The notes: generated by a model from the sequence alone, not told the origin. 7,767 bases of DNA from an uncultured Bacilli bacterium (GCA_947632685.1 CANRQD010000063.1:1-7767); one strand, 5' to 3'. Positions 1-5,729 are shown, counted from the first letter of the stretch. Numbers and translations are program-made.

Positions 1-67
1 TAATAGCTATTACCGCTTTAAAAGCTTGCCTCCCACTTAATCTATATTAAATAAATATAGCCATTAA
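1..67 (-). promoter_or_regulatory. 5' leader of the downstream rplK (L11) operon, partial
   Basis: This is the start of the untranslated leader expected before rplK, which follows nusG in most bacteria; rplK itself lies beyond the left edge. Read on the minus strand, the predicted transcript begins near 61-62. It opens with a perfect 7-bp stem (CTATATT/AATATAG, 42-60, 5-nt loop). Then come a GTGGGAGG box (29-36), a small GCTTT/AAAGC hairpin and GCGGTAATAG. A GTGGGAGG-type box is, from memory, typical of Firmicutes rplK leaders, where the L11-L1 operon is expected to be controlled by L1 binding its own mRNA. The 3' half of any such structure is not in the window, so the L1-site assignment is inference. 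Confidence 0.5.
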
Positions 68-96
68 ATAATATCATAAAGTTTTTTAATTTGCAA
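68..96 (-). promoter_or_regulatory. Promoter for the rplK operon (SigA type, extended -10)
   Basis: On the minus strand a -35 TTGCAA (91-96) is followed by a 17-bp spacer and a -10 TATTAT (68-73). TG sits one base upstream of the -10 (75-76), making an extended -10. The -10 matches consensus at 5 of 6 positions and the -35 at 4 of 6. The promoter starts only four bases past the nusG stop codon and no terminator intervenes. The ribosomal protein operon could therefore be read both from here and by read-through from secE-nusG. Confidence 0.65.
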
Positions 97-99
97 GTA

Positions 100-633
100 T
101 TACATCTTCTCTATTTGATTTAATTCTACCTCTACTGATGTTTCTTGACCAAATAAATCTACGGTTAACATCACTTTTTGATTTGGTAAATCAACAGACT
201 CTACTTTACCAAACATACCATTAAATGGACCTGAAACAATTTTAACTTTTATTCCTACTTCTAATTCATTGTTAACATCTATTCTTGAAATTCCCATATT
301 ACCAAGGATTTTATCAACCTCATATGGTTGTAATGGTGTTGGTTTAGCTCCTTTACCACTTGATCCAATAAATCCAGTAACACCAGGAGTATTACGAACT
401 ACATACCATGCTTCATCTGTCATAATCATTTCAACAATTATATATCCAGGGAACATTTTTTTAGTCTTTTCTTTAGTAACGCCATCTTTTACTTCAACTA
501 CTTTTTCTTCTGGAACAACAACTCTAAAGATATAATCTTCCATACCCATAGATTCTGCTCTCATTTCTAATTTTTCTTTTACTTTATTTTCATGTCCAGA
601 ATAAGTATTAACTACATACCATTTTTTCTCCAT
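100..633 (-). CDS. nusG: Transcription termination/antitermination factor NusG
   Basis: NusG binds the clamp of elongating RNA polymerase and modulates pausing, termination and coupling to translation. The 177-residue product is of usual length. The NGN domain spans about residues 4-110, with the opening WYVVNTYSGHENKV (5-18) and the characteristic MFPGYI (60-65) and VRNTPGVTGFIG (79-90). The C-terminal KOW domain lies at about 124-160 with VGIKVKIVSGPFNGMFGKV. The start is supported by a GGGAG ribosome-binding site eight bases upstream, within the end of secE; the genes are separated by 3 bp, so they are co-transcribed and probably translationally coupled. It ends with TAA, and the rplK promoter follows almost at once. 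Family identification is secure. Confidence 0.98.
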   Translation of the reverse strand: MEKKWYVVNTYSGHENKVKEKLEMRAESMGMEDYIFRVVVPEEKVVEVKDGVTKEKTKKMFPGYIIVEMIMTDEAWYVVRNTPGVTGFIGSSGKGAKPTPLQPYEVDKILGNMGISRIDVNNELEVGIKVKIVSGPFNGMFGKVESVDLPNQKVMLTVDLFGQETSVEVELNQIEKM

Positions 634-636
634 AAA

Positions 637-978
637 TTATGCTCCCTTCACTAATGATTGAACTAGTGCAAATATAAAATCTATTCCATAAAAGAATAAT
701 GAACAGAATAATATAAAAACAATTGTAGCAATTGAATATTTAAGCATATCTTGCTTATTTGTCCAACGAACTTTACTTATTTCACTTTTTACACCATGAC
801 AAAATATCATAAATCTAGTCCATAAACTATTTTTTTGTTCTTTTTTATGATTAGAATTCTTCCTATCATTACTTTTTTGAACCTTTTTTATTTCTTTTTC
901 TTCTTTTTTATTATTATTTTTTTCACTTTCAATATCAACATATTTTTTATTATTCTTAGTTTTTACAACTTCAGCCAT
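637..978 (-). CDS. secE: Preprotein translocase subunit SecE, with long charged N-terminal extension
   Basis: SecE clamps SecY in the plasma-membrane SecYEG channel. The family core is at the C-terminal end: the amphipathic GVKSEISKVRWTNKQDML (62-79) is the conserved SecE cytoplasmic helix, followed by one transmembrane segment at about 80-106. The full product is 113 residues, whereas single-span SecE of Bacillus-type bacteria is about 60. The excess is residues 1-50, a Lys/Asn/Glu-rich, probably disordered tail. The start at 978 has a good AGGTGAT ribosome-binding site eight bases upstream of ATG and no competing in-frame start with a better site, so the extension is probably translated. 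It is the first gene of the secE-nusG unit, driven by a strong-looking promoter at 1043-1071. Confidence 0.95.
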   Translation of the reverse strand: MAEVVKTKNNKKYVDIESEKNNNKKEEKEIKKVQKSNDRKNSNHKKEQKNSLWTRFMIFCHGVKSEISKVRWTNKQDMLKYSIATIVFILFCSLFFYGIDFIFALVQSLVKGA

Positions 979-1011
979 TTACATCACCTATTTTCTTATA
1001 TGTATTTATCC

Positions 1012-1035
1012 AAATAAAAAACACTCTTTCGTGTT
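1012..1035 (-). terminator. Hairpin plus U-run at the 5' end of the secE-nusG mRNA
   Basis: On the minus strand AACAC (1031-1035) pairs with GTGTT (1020-1024) across a GAAAGA loop, and the 3' arm runs into a T-rich tract interrupted by one A. This looks like a short intrinsic terminator for transcripts arriving from the 216-residue gene upstream. It lies downstream of the secE promoter, at the predicted transcript start (about 1036), so it could instead act as a 5'-terminal stem-loop or attenuator. The stem is only 5 bp, so termination strength is doubtful. Confidence 0.45.
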
Positions 1036-1042
1036 CATTTAT

Positions 1043-1071
1043 AAAATAACATAAACACATAAGAATGTCAA
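1043..1071 (-). promoter_or_regulatory. Promoter for secE-nusG
   Basis: Read on the minus strand, a perfect -35 TTGACA (1066-1071) is followed by a 17-bp spacer and the -10 TATTTT (1043-1048, 4 of 6 to consensus). The -35 begins five bases past the stop codon of the 216-residue gene. The predicted start, about seven bases after the -10, is near 1036-1037, giving a leader of roughly 58 nt to secE. It is among the best vegetative promoter matches in the window. Confidence 0.65.
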
Positions 1072-1076
1072 TAATT

Positions 1077-1727
1077 TTATTTAAACAAAGCTATTAAGGA
1101 TAAAACAATACCCAATATTATCATAGCAATTGGTAAAATCAAGAAACTAACATATGCAGCTTCCGGTTTATCAATAGGTGAATATAATCTTTTTGTTTCT
1201 TTATCAACCATAGCACGACCTGATGCAGTTGATTTTGTTTTTTGATGTGATGATATTTTCTTGTTTGCTCCAGTTTCTTCTCGTAATTTAGCAATATCTC
1301 TTTCATTTTTTGTATCTATATAATCGGAATAATATACATGTGCATTTCTAATAACTATCCCTTTATAATAAGGTATATCATCTTCATGTAAAAATATTTC
1401 AAATTCTTGAAACTTCTCTTTCAAAAATTCTGGTCTTAATACATTTATCATATCAGCATATATTCCAATTTGTAAAAAGGCTAAATTATATATATCTTCT
1501 TGTCGCATTTTTTCTAATTCATTAGGCTTTGGTTTTATCAATGTATTATATTGAATAGGACTTAATTTATTTTCATCTATTATTCTTATTTCATTAGGAT
1601 TAAATGTTTTTATACAATAACCTTTACTATGAATATATTTCATTGTTTTTGACATATTATAAAAAACTTTTCTTCTTTTATCAAAACCAGGATTACTATT
1701 AATCCATCTTTTTAACCTAACACTCAT
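1077..1727 (-). CDS. Unrecognised tail-anchored protein with a pseudokinase-like segment
   Basis: I do not recognise this 216-residue protein as a named family. Residues 30-51 read like a decayed kinase catalytic loop: IHSKG is followed by IKTFNPNEI where kinases have HRDLKPxNI, so the catalytic Asp is Thr and the metal-binding Asn is Glu. Residues 78-90 (DIYNLAFLQIGIY) resemble the kinase alpha-F helix (DIYSLG...). No N-lobe, glycine loop, VAIK lysine or DFG is visible, and the gap between the two motifs is shorter than in real kinases. A basic, Ser/Thr-rich linker (about 138-188) precedes one hydrophobic helix at 191-215, which ends the protein and suggests a tail anchor with a cytosolic body. 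The start has AGGTGA upstream. It occupies the slot between sigH and secE where Bacillus has rpmG. The gene is convincing; the kinase relationship is inference. Confidence 0.85.
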   Translation of the reverse strand: MSVRLKRWINSNPGFDKRRKVFYNMSKTMKYIHSKGYCIKTFNPNEIRIIDENKLSPIQYNTLIKPKPNELEKMRQEDIYNLAFLQIGIYADMINVLRPEFLKEKFQEFEIFLHEDDIPYYKGIVIRNAHVYYSDYIDTKNERDIAKLREETGANKKISSHQKTKSTASGRAMVDKETKRLYSPIDKPEAAYVSFLILPIAMIILGIVLSLIALFK

Positions 1728-1741
1728 AGCCTATTCACCTA

Positions 1742-1766
1742 TTATTATTTTATAACAAAATAATAA
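1742..1766 (-). repeat. 10-bp perfect inverted repeat abutting the ribosome-binding site
   Basis: TTATTATTTT (1742-1751) and AAAATAATAA (1757-1766) are perfect inverted copies around ATAAC. In the mRNA this A/U-only stem would end one base before the AGGTGA ribosome-binding site of the 216-residue gene. No U-run follows it in the direction of transcription, so it is not a terminator for this strand. It could be an operator or a translation-modulating hairpin. Such A/T palindromes also arise by chance in sequence this AT-rich. Confidence 0.4.
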
Positions 1767-1796
1767 AAAAAACAATTTATATATATAAGTTTTTTT
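1766..1796 (-). terminator. A-tract/U-tract hairpin after the sigma factor gene (weak terminator)
   Basis: On the minus strand AAAAAAAC (1789-1796) pairs perfectly with GTTTTTTT (1766-1773), enclosing a self-complementary TTATATATATAA. The layout of A-run, stem and U-run is that of an intrinsic terminator for the mrnC-rlmB-sigH-like unit. The stem holds a single G-C pair and the U-run is itself part of the stem, so it may terminate poorly or not at all. Confidence 0.35.
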
Positions 1797-1798
1797 AC

Positions 1799-1825
1799 AC
1801 TATACATATATCTACAATTTTACAA
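1799..1825 (-). promoter_or_regulatory. Possible promoter for the 216-residue gene
   Basis: Minus-strand TTGTAA (1820-1825) and TATAGT (1799-1804) resemble -35 and -10 boxes, but the spacer is only 15 bp. It begins five bases past the sigma factor stop codon. The transcript would start in the A-run near 1792, at the foot of the hairpin at 1766-1796. In DNA this AT-rich such matches are easy to find. Confidence 0.3.
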
Positions 1826-1830
1826 GTTTA

Positions 1831-2433
1831 TTATATATTACTCATATATATTTTTAATTTTTCTTTACAAAAATGAATACAATTATCAACAATGCTTATA
1901 GGAATATCCAAAAGTTCTGATATTTCTCTATATTTAAATCCATTATATCTTAACTCAAAAACCATACTATGTCTAAAATCTAAATTATTTTTAAATTCTA
2001 TTAATTTATCTTGCAAATATGTATTATCAAAAGATTTTACTGGATTACTACTAATTGATGGATCCTTTATAATATCACTGAGTAACATATTATCAATTTC
2101 TAAATCTAGAGAATATGCATTATTTAAATAATAATTTTTTAGTGCACAATAACTTCTATAATATGATTTTATTTGTCTTTCAATACAAACTACAGAAAAT
2201 GTATAAAACAAAACACCTTCATGTTCATTAAATGATGATATTGCTCTATTTAATCCAATATAACCTTCTTGAATTAAATCTTCCATATCAAATTTATTAT
2301 TTGAATAATTAATATATTTTTTAGCTATAGATATAATTATTGGCTTATATTTATTAAATAATCTTTCTTTTGCTATATCATCATTTTCACTTACTAAATA
2401 TAATTGTTCATAATCATTAATATCTTTATACAT
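1831..2433 (-). CDS. Sigma-70 family RNA polymerase sigma factor (SigH position)
   Basis: This 200-residue protein would direct RNA polymerase to a special promoter set. Region 2 is seen in the core-binding helix DLIQEGYIGL (52-61) and the -10-recognition stretch around FYTFSVVCIERQIKSYYR (76-93). A divergent linker (about 100-150) leads to region 4, whose helix-turn-helix YREISELLDIPISIVDNCIHF (168-188) would contact the -35. Length, domain order and position between rlmB and secE match Bacillus sigH, which controls early sporulation and competence there; I infer orthology from place, not from a close sequence match. It starts 7 bp after the rlmB stop, with AGGA in the rlmB tail as ribosome-binding site, so the two are co-transcribed. 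Rae1 (yacP), which separates rlmB and sigH in Bacillus, is absent. What it regulates here cannot be read from the window. Confidence 0.92.
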   Translation of the reverse strand: MYKDINDYEQLYLVSENDDIAKERLFNKYKPIIISIAKKYINYSNNKFDMEDLIQEGYIGLNRAISSFNEHEGVLFYTFSVVCIERQIKSYYRSYCALKNYYLNNAYSLDLEIDNMLLSDIIKDPSISSNPVKSFDNTYLQDKLIEFKNNLDFRHSMVFELRYNGFKYREISELLDIPISIVDNCIHFCKEKLKIYMSNI

Positions 2434-2440
2434 ACTAATC

Positions 2441-3139
2441 CTACTTTCTATTTCTGACTACTTCATATATCATTATTCCACTAGCAACAGAAGCATTTAG
2501 ACTATTAACTGTTCCATAAATAGGAATATTAGCTATAAAATCACATTGTTTTTTTACTAACTTAGACATTCCTTTACCCTCATTTCCTATTACTAAAGCA
2601 ATTTTTCCACTATAATCAATATTTTTATAGTCAACACTATTTTCTAAATCAGTTCCTATTATCCAAAATCCATTCTCTTTTAATTTATTAATAGTGCTAA
2701 CTAAATTAGTAACAGAACAAATTTTCATATTAATTAAAGCACCTGCACTAGTTTTCATTACCGTTGAATTTATTCCTACTTGTCTATCTTTTGGAATTAT
2801 AATAGCATCCACTGAAGCTGCTTCACTAGTTCTAATAATTGCACCTAAATTATGGGGATCTTCTAAGTGATCTAGTATGACTATAAAATTTGGATTTGAT
2901 TTTAATATTTCATCTAGTTCAATACATTTGTAGTCATCTATGTCTAGAATTATACCCTGATGTAGACCATTTACCAAATCATTCATTTGTAATTTTGTCT
3001 TTAATATTATAGGTATTTTTGTATTTTCTAATAATGAATTTATTAATTTATCAGAAAAATTATCTTGCAAATATATTTTTTTGACTTTATAGTTTTTTTT
3101 TAAAAGTTCTTCTGCAACATTTTTTCCATATACTAGCAT
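2441..3139 (-). CDS. rlmB: 23S rRNA (guanosine-2'-O)-methyltransferase RlmB, TrmH/SpoU family
   Basis: RlmB-type enzymes transfer a methyl group from S-adenosylmethionine to a ribose 2'-OH in the peptidyl-transferase region of 23S rRNA (G2251 in E. coli). The 232-residue protein has a small N-terminal L30e-like RNA-binding domain (about 1-75). The trefoil-knot SPOUT domain follows, with all three SpoU motifs: DHLEDPHNLGAIIRTSEA (90-107, with Asn97 and Arg103), VIGNEGKGMS (183-192) and SLNASVASGIMIYE (213-226). The start overlaps the end of mrnC by 7 nt and has a strong AGGAGG site six bases or so upstream, a classic translational-coupling arrangement. Mini-III and RlmB both act on 23S rRNA, so the pairing makes functional sense. 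Exact target nucleotide is by family homology only; RlmB rather than another SpoU member is favoured by position. Confidence 0.93.
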   Translation of the reverse strand: MLVYGKNVAEELLKKNYKVKKIYLQDNFSDKLINSLLENTKIPIILKTKLQMNDLVNGLHQGIILDIDDYKCIELDEILKSNPNFIVILDHLEDPHNLGAIIRTSEAASVDAIIIPKDRQVGINSTVMKTSAGALINMKICSVTNLVSTINKLKENGFWIIGTDLENSVDYKNIDYSGKIALVIGNEGKGMSKLVKKQCDFIANIPIYGTVNSLNASVASGIMIYEVVRNRK

Positions 3140-3516
3140 ATACTACCTCCTAAAATATATTTCATTATTTCATCAATTCTATCTTTTTTATTATCTAATT
3201 CTAAATATCCGATTAAAGCTTCTAAACCAGTTGCATATTTATAAGTAACTATATCGCAATTTTTAGGATGTGATGTAGTTTTATAATTACGAGCTCTTTT
3301 TATTATATCTACCTCTTCAGTAGTAAAAAAATTATTATTTATCATTTTTGTTACATACATGGCCTGATTTTTAGCACTAACAAACTTAACTGCCGATTTT
3401 TGTAATTCATTAACATTATTTATCCCTTTAGATATAAAAAATTTCCTTATATAATCTTCATATATAGTATCTCCTAAATATGCAAGGACTAATACATTTA
3501 TTTCTTTTATATTCAT
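3133..3516 (-). CDS. mrnC: Mini-ribonuclease III (Mini-III), 23S rRNA 3'/5' end maturation
   Basis: Mini-III is an RNase III catalytic domain without the double-stranded-RNA-binding domain; it cleaves the stem closing 23S precursor rRNA. The 127-residue product shows the first catalytic region, VLVLAYLGDTIYEDYIR, with the metal-binding Asp in LGD. It also shows the basic RARNYKTTSHPKN stretch, equivalent to RGRNAKSGTTPKN in Bacillus, and the second acidic site in GLEALIGYLEL. I prefer the ATG at 3516 to the one at 3522: the GGTGA site lies six bases before 3516 but touches 3522. The gene heads a tight unit with rlmB (7-nt overlap) and the sigma factor, and lies about 40 bp past a terminator. 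I see no convincing promoter in that gap; a weak AAGACA/TATAGA pair would overlap the terminator. Confidence 0.95.
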   Translation of the reverse strand: MNIKEINVLVLAYLGDTIYEDYIRKFFISKGINNVNELQKSAVKFVSAKNQAMYVTKMINNNFFTTEEVDIIKRARNYKTTSHPKNCDIVTYKYATGLEALIGYLELDNKKDRIDEIMKYILGGSIC

Positions 3517-3545
3517 ATACATTCACCATTATTTTTCTATATATT

Positions 3546-3564
3546 AAAAAAGACATAATGTCTT
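3546..3564 (-). terminator. Intrinsic terminator after the exported-protein gene
   Basis: Minus-strand AAGACA and TGTCTT form a 6-bp stem with a TTA loop (3550-3564), followed by more T residues (3546-3549). The 5' arm includes bases of the TAA stop codon of the upstream gene. It separates the 231-residue gene from mrnC. Confidence 0.7.
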
Positions 3565-4258
3565 ATTTAGTTTTATTCTGTGCTATGTCAGATGCTACAA
3601 CACCTGAATATTTAGCTATTTTATCACAAATTGAAACAAATTTGTCTGGATTTTCTGACTTTACCAAATCAGCATTTTCCATTGATTGAGAATTTCCAAT
3701 AGCAAATAATAATTCACACACATTATCATCTGTTAAAGTATGTGTACCAGATGAATTATTAGTAGCTACCCATATTGGATGTTGAGAATCTTCTAAACTA
3801 ATTTTCCAATCATTTGTATCTCCACCATATTCATTTGAACACCAAGACTTTGCTATATGTAATGCTGACTTTTCAAAATCATTTTTATTATCTACTAATA
3901 TTTTAAGTGCATCTGCCTTAGATATTAAAGAATTATCATTAAAATAATCATCTATAGTTTCACGAGTAACTCTCATCGAATTCAAATCTTCTTCTAAACT
4001 AGAATCTAAATCAATACCTAACATATTTTCAATTTGATCTGAAAAGGAATCATAAGATGATGTATATGCCATTGCTTCTACTATAGATTTTTCTTCAATT
4101 AAACTTTGTATTTTAATAGTTCCTAAACCAAGTGCAGTAATAGTTGCAGCTGTTGCTAAACTAATAGCTACTATTCTACCTGAATTAAATTTTCTATTTA
4201 TTTTATATTTACCCAAGGATTCATTATAATTCATACTACTAGTATTTATATCTTCCAT
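3563..4258 (-). CDS. Unrecognised membrane-anchored exported protein
   Basis: I cannot place this 231-residue protein in a family. The N-terminus is hydrophilic (1-27) with a basic stretch (KYKINRKFNSGR) before one hydrophobic helix at about 28-48, which is rich in Ala/Thr/Gly. This fits a signal anchor with the remaining 180 residues outside the cell. No lipobox and no obvious signal-peptidase site are seen. The outer part begins with an acidic, probably helical region (55-110). It then carries a compact Trp/Cys-containing stretch (SWCSNEYGG, NDWKI, HPIWVATNN; 138-168), with Cys at 140, 181 and 211, and ends in a helical segment. The start is firm: AGGAGGTG lies just upstream. It has its own short upstream region and terminator, so it looks like an independent transcription unit inserted between cysS and mrnC, neighbours in Bacillus. 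Confidence 0.9.
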   Translation of the reverse strand: MEDINTSSMNYNESLGKYKINRKFNSGRIVAISLATAATITALGLGTIKIQSLIEEKSIVEAMAYTSSYDSFSDQIENMLGIDLDSSLEEDLNSMRVTRETIDDYFNDNSLISKADALKILVDNKNDFEKSALHIAKSWCSNEYGGDTNDWKISLEDSQHPIWVATNNSSGTHTLTDDNVCELLFAIGNSQSMENADLVKSENPDKFVSICDKIAKYSGVVASDIAQNKTK

Positions 4259-4282
4259 AGTACACCTCCTATAGTTAATTTT

Positions 4283-4311
4283 AGTATATATTAATATACA
4301 ATAAAAAAAAA
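4283..4311 (-). promoter_or_regulatory. Possible promoter for the exported-protein gene
   Basis: A minus-strand -10 TATACT (4283-4288, 5 of 6 to consensus) lies about 25 bp before the start codon. The -35 position falls in the T-run of the preceding terminator and has no good match (TTTTTT). The predicted leader is under 20 nt, just enough to hold the AGGAGGTG site. The -10 is plausible; the -35 is weak. Confidence 0.35.
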
Positions 4312-4330
4312 GAGAAAGTTAAGAGACTTT
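4303..4330 (-). terminator. Weak intrinsic terminator overlapping the cysS stop codon
   Basis: Minus-strand AAAGT (4326-4330) and ACTTT (4315-4319) form a 5-bp stem around CTCTTA, followed by CTC and a run of nine T (4303-4311). The 5' arm uses two bases of the TAA stop codon of cysS. The short stem and the spacer before the T-run make it weaker than the others. Confidence 0.5.
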
Positions 4331-5729
4331 ACATTTTATTAACAAATTTATAGGTAGTACCATCTCTACCATCAATAAGTTGAATTCCCTTTTTCAATAA
4401 CTCATCTCTAATATTATCTGCTTCTTTATAATTTTTCTCTTTCTTTGCTTGATTTCTTTTTTCTATCTGCTTTAAAATATCTTCATCCATAATAGATTTT
4501 GTTTCTTTTTTTAATAAATCTAATGAAAGAACAGTATCAAATGATTCTATAAGTTTTATCTTTGTAACTCCACTTATATTACTTTTTATAATATCATATA
4601 TCAATGTAATAGCATTAGCTATATTTAAATCATCACCAATATACTCTTTAAATTTTTCATTATATCTATTAAATATTTCTTCTTGAAAATCTCCATTATT
4701 TTCTATGGAATCTATTTTATTCTTCAATTTTATATATGCATTTTCTGCATTATCTAATGCATCATATGAAAATACCAATACCTTACGATAAGAGGCATTT
4801 AAACACATAAATCTGTACGAAAGAGGATTATATCCTTTTTCTTTTAATAAATCTATTGTTAAAAATTCACCTTTAGATTTACTCATTTTTCCTGTACTAT
4901 CATTTAAATGCTCACCATGTATCCAATAATTACACCATTTATGTCCTAAATATGCTTCACTTTGGGCTATTTCATTAGTGTGATGAGGAAAAATATTATC
5001 AACACCTCCACAATGAATATCAAGATATTCTCCCAAATATTTTATGGATATACCTGAACATTCAATGTGCCATCCTGGATATCCTAAACCCCAAGGTGAT
5101 GTCCATTTTAATTCTTGATCATCAAATTTAGATTTAGTAAACCATAAAACAAAATCAGCTTGATTTTTCTTTGCTCTATCTTCTTCTACACCTTCTCTAA
5201 CGCCTACAACCATTTCATCTATTTTATGATTAGTTAATTTATAATAATCATCTAATTTAGATGTATCAAAATATATATTTCCACCACTTTGATATGCATA
5301 ACCTTCTTTTAATAATTTTTCTATCATTTTTATATAAAAGGGAATATTATCAGTAGCTTTAACTACTATTTCAGGCCATTTTATATTTAAAGTAGTTAAA
5401 TCTTCATGAAACCTTTCTGTATAAAAGTTAGCAATATCCATTACTGATTTATGTTCTCTTTTAGCACCTTTTAACATTTTATCTTCACCAGAATCAGAAT
5501 CACTTGTTAGATGCCCTACATCAGTAATATTCATACATCTTTTAACGTTATATCCCAAATATTTAAGTGTTTTTTCTAAAATATCTTCAAAAATATATGC
5601 TCTCAAATTTCCAATATGTGCAAAATGATAAACTGTAGGACCACATGTATACATTTTTACTTCTTTTGAATCATTTGGAATAAACTCTTCTACATTTTTT
5701 GTTAATGTATTAAAAATCCTCAAATTCAT
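4329..5729 (-). CDS. cysS: Cysteinyl-tRNA synthetase
   Basis: CysRS attaches cysteine to tRNA-Cys in the cytoplasm. In the 466-residue form starting at ATG 5729, the class I signature is HIGN (38-41) and the KMSKS loop is KMSKSKGEF (281-289). Zinc ligands fit Cys29 (in CGPTVY), Cys224 (in HIECSG), His249 and Glu253 (in FPHHTNEIAQSEA). The C-terminal DALR-like helical domain and a short tail (DGRDGTTYKFVNKM) complete a normal length. After the Rossmann start it reads NITDVGHLTSDSDSGEDKM instead of the Bacillus/E. coli TDVDDK/TDIDDK type, so it belongs to a different CysRS subgroup. The start is uncertain: GTG at 5732 abuts the AGGGGTGAT site, ATG at 5729 is close to it, and TTG at 5723 has the best spacing. 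It directly follows clpC. No T-box leader is present. Confidence 0.96.
   Translation of the reverse strand: MNLRIFNTLTKNVEEFIPNDSKEVKMYTCGPTVYHFAHIGNLRAYIFEDILEKTLKYLGYNVKRCMNITDVGHLTSDSDSGEDKMLKGAKREHKSVMDIANFYTERFHEDLTTLNIKWPEIVVKATDNIPFYIKMIEKLLKEGYAYQSGGNIYFDTSKLDDYYKLTNHKIDEMVVGVREGVEEDRAKKNQADFVLWFTKSKFDDQELKWTSPWGLGYPGWHIECSGISIKYLGEYLDIHCGGVDNIFPHHTNEIAQSEAYLGHKWCNYWIHGEHLNDSTGKMSKSKGEFLTIDLLKEKGYNPLSYRFMCLNASYRKVLVFSYDALDNAENAYIKLKNKIDSIENNGDFQEEIFNRYNEKFKEYIGDDLNIANAITLIYDIIKSNISGVTKIKLIESFDTVLSLDLLKKETKSIMDEDILKQIEKRNQAKKEKNYKEADNIRDELLKKGIQLIDGRDGTTYKFVNKM

Noticed and set aside
1..12. Palindrome TAATAGCTATTA at the left edge as an operator
   Set aside because: It lies inside the rplK leader and is cut by the window edge, so its true context and any pairing partner cannot be judged.
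269..535. Plus-strand open frame opposite nusG
   Set aside because: It lies antisense to a clear NusG reading frame, with no family features or ribosome-binding site.
835..1017. Plus-strand open frame rich in Phe/Ile opposite secE
   Set aside because: It is the complement of the A-rich SecE tail; its hydrophobicity follows from that composition.
1728..1830. rpmG (L33) between the sigma factor and secE, as in Bacillus
   Set aside because: The gap is about 100 bp of A/T sequence with no CxxC zinc-type small protein in any frame; the 216-residue gene is not L33.
4285..4300. Palindrome TATATTAATATA upstream of the exported-protein gene as an operator
   Set aside because: It is only 12 bp of pure A/T with no extended symmetry, expected by chance in this composition.
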